A stretch of 64,000 nucleotides of DNA, from contig OZ241366.1 in assembly GCA_965199905.1 (NCBI GenBank), forward strand, positions 3,658,001-3,722,000. Direction: 5' to 3'. This DNA is from Ilyomonas sp965199905. Lineage in GTDB: Bacteria; Bacteroidota; Bacteroidia; Chitinophagales; Chitinophagaceae. Below the pieces are notes generated by a model that did no database searches, had not been told where the DNA came from, and saw nothing but the letters and a program-made list of their open reading frames with translations. Positions 61,246-64,000 of the stretch are shown here, piece after piece; the stretch's first letter is position 1, and every line of letters begins with the position of its first letter. Made by a program: the position numbers and the translations under genes.

Positions 61246-62520
61246 TTATAATTCAGGATACAGGGTAAAGCCTGCCATAAACTCATTCACTTCTCCCTTA
61301 ATTTTTTGATGCAGAGCCGCATCGTCAGGACTCATTAATACAGCATCAATTTTGTCAACGATAAACTGCATGTGATCCTCCTCCAGGCTGCGCGTAGTAA
61401 TTGCCGGCACACCAATGCGAATACCCGATGTAACGAATGCACTTTTATCATCGAACGGCACCATGTTTTTATTTACGGTAATGTCAGCCCCGCCCAGTAT
61501 GGCTTCGGCTTTTTTACCACTGATATTTTTATTGCGAAGATCGATCAGCATTAAATGATTATCGGTGCCACCGCTAATGAGGTTGTAGCCCTTATCTACA
61601 AAGCATTTTGCCATTGCCTGCGCGTTCTTCTGAACCTGCTGCGCATAGGTGGTAAAGCCATCGCTCAGTATTTCGCCAAAGGCAACCGCTTTAGCAGCAA
61701 TCACGTGTTCCAATGGTCCGCCCTGAATGCCGGGAAACACCGCCAGATCAATGAGCTTGCTCATCATTTGCGTGTTGCCTTTGTTATCTTTCATGCCCCA
61801 TGGATTTTCAAAATCTTTTCCAATCATAATGATGCCGCCACGTGGTCCGCGTAACGTTTTATGCGTGGTAGACGTAACAATATGGCAATGCTGAAATGGT
61901 AATGCCAATAAGCCTTTGGCAATCAAACCCGCCGGATGCGCAATGTCTGCCATTACAACGGCGCCTACTTCATCTGCCACGGCGCGGATGCGGGCATAAT
62001 CCCAGTCGCGGCTGTAAGCGCTCGCGCCGCAGTAAATCATCTTCGGCTTTACTTCCCTGGCTTTGGCTTCCAGGGCATCATAATCTACCAGCCCTTCTTT
62101 GGTAACGCCGTAAGCGTGTGCCTGGTAGAGTTTTCCGCTGTAATTGACCGGTGAGCCATGCGTAAGATGCCCGCCCATGCTTAGGTCTAAGCCCAGCGTG
62201 CTATCGCCTGGTTGCAGCACCGCAAGCGCTACGGCTGCGTTAGCCTGCGCACCGCTGTGCGGCTGCACGTTGGCATATTCTAAGTTGAAGATTTGCTTTA
62301 GCCTGTCGATGGCTAACTGCTCGCTTTGGTCAACAATTTCGCAGCCGCCGTAATAGCGCCTGCCGGGATAACCTTCTGCATATTTGTTCGTCATTACGCT
62401 GCCCACCGCCTGCATCACCTGTAAAGAGGTAAAGTTTTCGGAGGCTATCAATTCAATGCCACGGCGCTGGCGCTCCAATTCCTGGTTAATGAGGGAGAAG
62501 ATCTGCGTATCTCTTTGCAT
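61246..62520 (-). CDS. glyA: Serine hydroxymethyltransferase
   Basis: 424 aa from the ATG at 62520 (MQRDTQIFSLINQELERQRR); seven further residues upstream are possible. Conserved IELIASENFTS, NKYAEGYPGRRYYGG, LDLSMGGHLTHG, MADIAHPAGLIAKG, the PLP-Lys motif TSTTHKTLRGPRGG and GGTDNHLMLIDLRNK, KNMVPFDD. It interconverts Ser and Gly with tetrahydrofolate as one-carbon carrier. A TACTTTTG element lies 18 bp upstream. Confidence 0.97.
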   Translation of the reverse strand: MQRDTQIFSLINQELERQRRGIELIASENFTSLQVMQAVGSVMTNKYAEGYPGRRYYGGCEIVDQSEQLAIDRLKQIFNLEYANVQPHSGAQANAAVALAVLQPGDSTLGLDLSMGGHLTHGSPVNYSGKLYQAHAYGVTKEGLVDYDALEAKAREVKPKMIYCGASAYSRDWDYARIRAVADEVGAVVMADIAHPAGLIAKGLLALPFQHCHIVTSTTHKTLRGPRGGIIMIGKDFENPWGMKDNKGNTQMMSKLIDLAVFPGIQGGPLEHVIAAKAVAFGEILSDGFTTYAQQVQKNAQAMAKCFVDKGYNLISGGTDNHLMLIDLRNKNISGKKAEAILGGADITVNKNMVPFDDKSAFVTSGIRIGVPAITTRSLEEDHMQFIVDKIDAVLMSPDDAALHQKIKGEVNEFMAGFTLYPEL

Positions 62521-62538
62521 GAGGGAAAAATTAGGGTG

Positions 62539-62546
62539 CAAAAGTA
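62539..62546 (-). promoter_or_regulatory. -7 promoter element of glyA (TACTTTTG)
   Basis: Minus-strand TACTTTTG matches TAnnTTTG, 18 bp before the start codon; the -33 side is only TTAT. Confidence 0.5.
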
Positions 62547-62571
62547 GGAGAAGTGAGTTAGGAATGATAAG

Positions 62572-64000
62572 TTATGAGTTTAGTACGTCTTCGATTTTTT
62601 GTTTGAACCATTGGGTGGAAACGAGTTTTTCTTTGGTTAAATTAAAGCGAGCTATGCTTTCTGCCATAAACCATTTCTTCATACTGAAGTATTTATAAAA
62701 GGTTTCAAAATCATCGCTGCTTAAATCATCTGCAATGGAATCGGAATTTTTGTCTTTGATTTTATCATTTGTTTTGAATTCATCATAGTGCTGGCGCGAA
62801 GTATCTAATGATGGTAAAATACGACGAAGTTTATTGTTTTTTTGTTCTGTTATCTCATTAACATATTCAACTCTAACAAATTCTTTCAGGTTCAATTCAT
62901 CAAGGTTATTGGGATGATATAAATAATTTTCGAAACTGTAATATCTTAAAATATGATGATTGGGATATAGCTCTTTCAATTTATCAATTTCGCTATCACT
63001 TAAAAAGTCTCTGTCGCGTAAAGATTGGCCTCTTGTATCTCGCTTTACTATTGAAAACACATCTGCTGAATTGCTTTTACCCAAAAAAATAGTATCGGGA
63101 ATGTTTAAGACATTGTAATACACAGCATCTGTGTTTTCACAGAATATCAAACGTTTTCCTTCCAAAATATCGAATAATACTTCTTTAGGAATAGCAATGT
63201 CATATACATCCAAACTCTCCTTCGATTGCGGCAGCAAAATCTGCGGCGTATCAAAATCCAAATTGTCAAAATCTATAATAGCTGCTTGCTCGCTCTTCTT
63301 CGCATAATCGATAAAGCCAAGTGCGTGAGAAGCTGTCCATAACTGGCAATTATTGGGTATCCATACTTTTACAATTTCTTCCAGTAATCTATACTGCAAT
63401 GATGTGTTGAGGTGAACATCCATTTCGTCAATAAAAATGATAGCATCATCGTAATATTCATGTCTTACAATAAAGTTTAAAAGAAGAATCACGATTTGTT
63501 TCTCTCCATGACTAAGTAAATCATAATTGATTTTTGAGTTTCCTTTCCTGAAAATTAGTTTACCTGTAGCTTGTGGTGTAGCATTTTGATATTCGGCAAT
63601 CTGTATTGTAGTTTCATTTGTGCCTCCAAAAATGTTGAGTAATGAATTATTAAGGGGTTCTATAGATTGCTTGAAAATCTGTAAAGTGTCAGCCGACTCT
63701 CCTCTGAAAATCGGTTCACGTAAAGCATTGTCTATATTTTGCATGTACATGAATACATCATTAGTAAAGCGAGTGTCTTCATCTATCGAAGTTTCTGGAG
63801 CATCTCCGTCAAATGCAATTCTTTCCAATTCAGCTTTATTCCTAATTTTTGGAACGATTCTGTTGCTAGTTCTGCCAATTAATTTGAAATCTGATTCGCT
63901 AGAAGCTTTCTTTTTTATAGCAGAAGCGTAACTAAATATTCTATCATCACTAGAGATAATATTAACACTAAAGTCTATTTCATTTTTTTTATAAAAGGGA
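62572..64000 (-). CDS. AAA-family ATPase with C-terminal DUF4435 (OLD-like, possible defence gene), 5' end cut by window edge
   Basis: The frame is open through the right edge, so the N-terminus with Walker A is outside; 475 residues are visible. ABC-type ATPase elements present: signature LLSHGEKQIVI, Walker B DAIIFIDEMDVHLN, and H-loop LWTASHALGF. After about 100 more residues comes a DUF4435/TOPRIM-like region: KRLIFCENTDAVYYNVL, FLGKSNSADVFSIVKRD, RDRDFLSDSEIDKL, FENYLYHP. Such ATPase plus DUF4435 proteins resemble OLD-family nucleases and occur in anti-phage loci. It is downstream of nothing visible and 52 bp from glyA. Function is inferred from family only. Confidence 0.8.
   Translation of the reverse strand, partial: PFYKKNEIDFSVNIISSDDRIFSYASAIKKKASSESDFKLIGRTSNRIVPKIRNKAELERIAFDGDAPETSIDEDTRFTNDVFMYMQNIDNALREPIFRGESADTLQIFKQSIEPLNNSLLNIFGGTNETTIQIAEYQNATPQATGKLIFRKGNSKINYDLLSHGEKQIVILLLNFIVRHEYYDDAIIFIDEMDVHLNTSLQYRLLEEIVKVWIPNNCQLWTASHALGFIDYAKKSEQAAIIDFDNLDFDTPQILLPQSKESLDVYDIAIPKEVLFDILEGKRLIFCENTDAVYYNVLNIPDTIFLGKSNSADVFSIVKRDTRGQSLRDRDFLSDSEIDKLKELYPNHHILRYYSFENYLYHPNNLDELNLKEFVRVEYVNEITEQKNNKLRRILPSLDTSRQHYDEFKTNDKIKDKNSDSIADDLSSDDFETFYKYFSMKKWFMAESIARFNLTKEKLVSTQWFKQKIEDVLNS

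Noticed and set aside
1..64000. CRISPR arrays, tRNA or rRNA genes, intact insertion sequences
   Set aside because: I looked for regular direct repeats with spacers, cloverleaf-like clusters and transposase motifs by eye and found none; a dedicated scan could still find a tRNA I missed.

Overview
The window is from a member of the Bacteroidota, most likely the Chitinophagia/Chitinophagaceae. The signs are a SusC/SusD pair, a type IX secretion (Por) C-terminal sorting domain, a long periplasmic N-terminus on AtpB, DUF6089 and delta-60 outer-membrane or secreted proteins, and several AT-rich -7 promoter elements of the TAnnTTTG type. The genus cannot be fixed from the sequence alone. No tRNA, rRNA, CRISPR array or intact transposase was seen.

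Layout. 1-8.7 kb: a Gfo/Idh/MocA oxidoreductase cut by the window edge and a DUF1080 3-keto-glycoside hydrolase, an NTF2-like protein, a GlcD-type FAD oxidoreductase with a small barrel, a LOG-family protein, a GDPD lipoprotein, an SDR-type threonine dehydrogenase and an Rrf2 regulator. 8.9-14.6 kb: secreted esterase, T9SS-exported delta-60 protein, M28 peptidase. 15-22 kb is an accessory and decaying stretch: small proteins, an orphan response regulator, a GAF histidine kinase, a dead histidine kinase, a dead isochorismatase-type hydrolase, and a divergent HxlR/YceI pair with a three-half-site operator. 22-33 kb is mostly housekeeping: DPP4-like peptidase, prfA, VanZ-like protein, lytic transglycosylase, gatA-tatA, rplS, folK, sppA. 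33-42.4 kb: a broken ParDE module, then a LacI-linked susC-susD-DUF1735/discoidin-BSP peptidase operon. 42.5-43.2 kb holds a dead alpha/beta hydrolase. 43.5-48.6 kb: bcp and atpBEFHA. 48.7-56 kb: AraC/NmrA pair, DUF6089 barrel, nth, mrdA-rodA. 56.6-64 kb: LON-domain protein, Uma2, coaX, a barrel protein, lptC, a tiny secreted protein, glyA, and an AAA ATPase-DUF4435 gene cut by the right edge.

The most unusual signal is not a gene. An intergenic repeat of about 125-135 bp occurs at least five times, with two more diverged relatives, scattered over the whole window. Each good copy has conserved outer flanks and a central hairpin. The 11-nt hairpin loop is present in opposite orientations relative to the flanks in different copies (A and F against B, C and D). 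This suggests loop or hairpin inversion, or a structured mobile element. One diverged copy sits inside the ATP synthase operon between atpH and atpA.

Other points worth following: two identical 16-bp LacI-type operators 279 bp apart, one overlapping the -33 element of the susC promoter; paired A+T-rich hairpins flanking atpF; absence of atpG after atpA; a serine-less alpha/beta hydrolase at 30.1 kb; and several gene remnants that preserve readable protein sequence.
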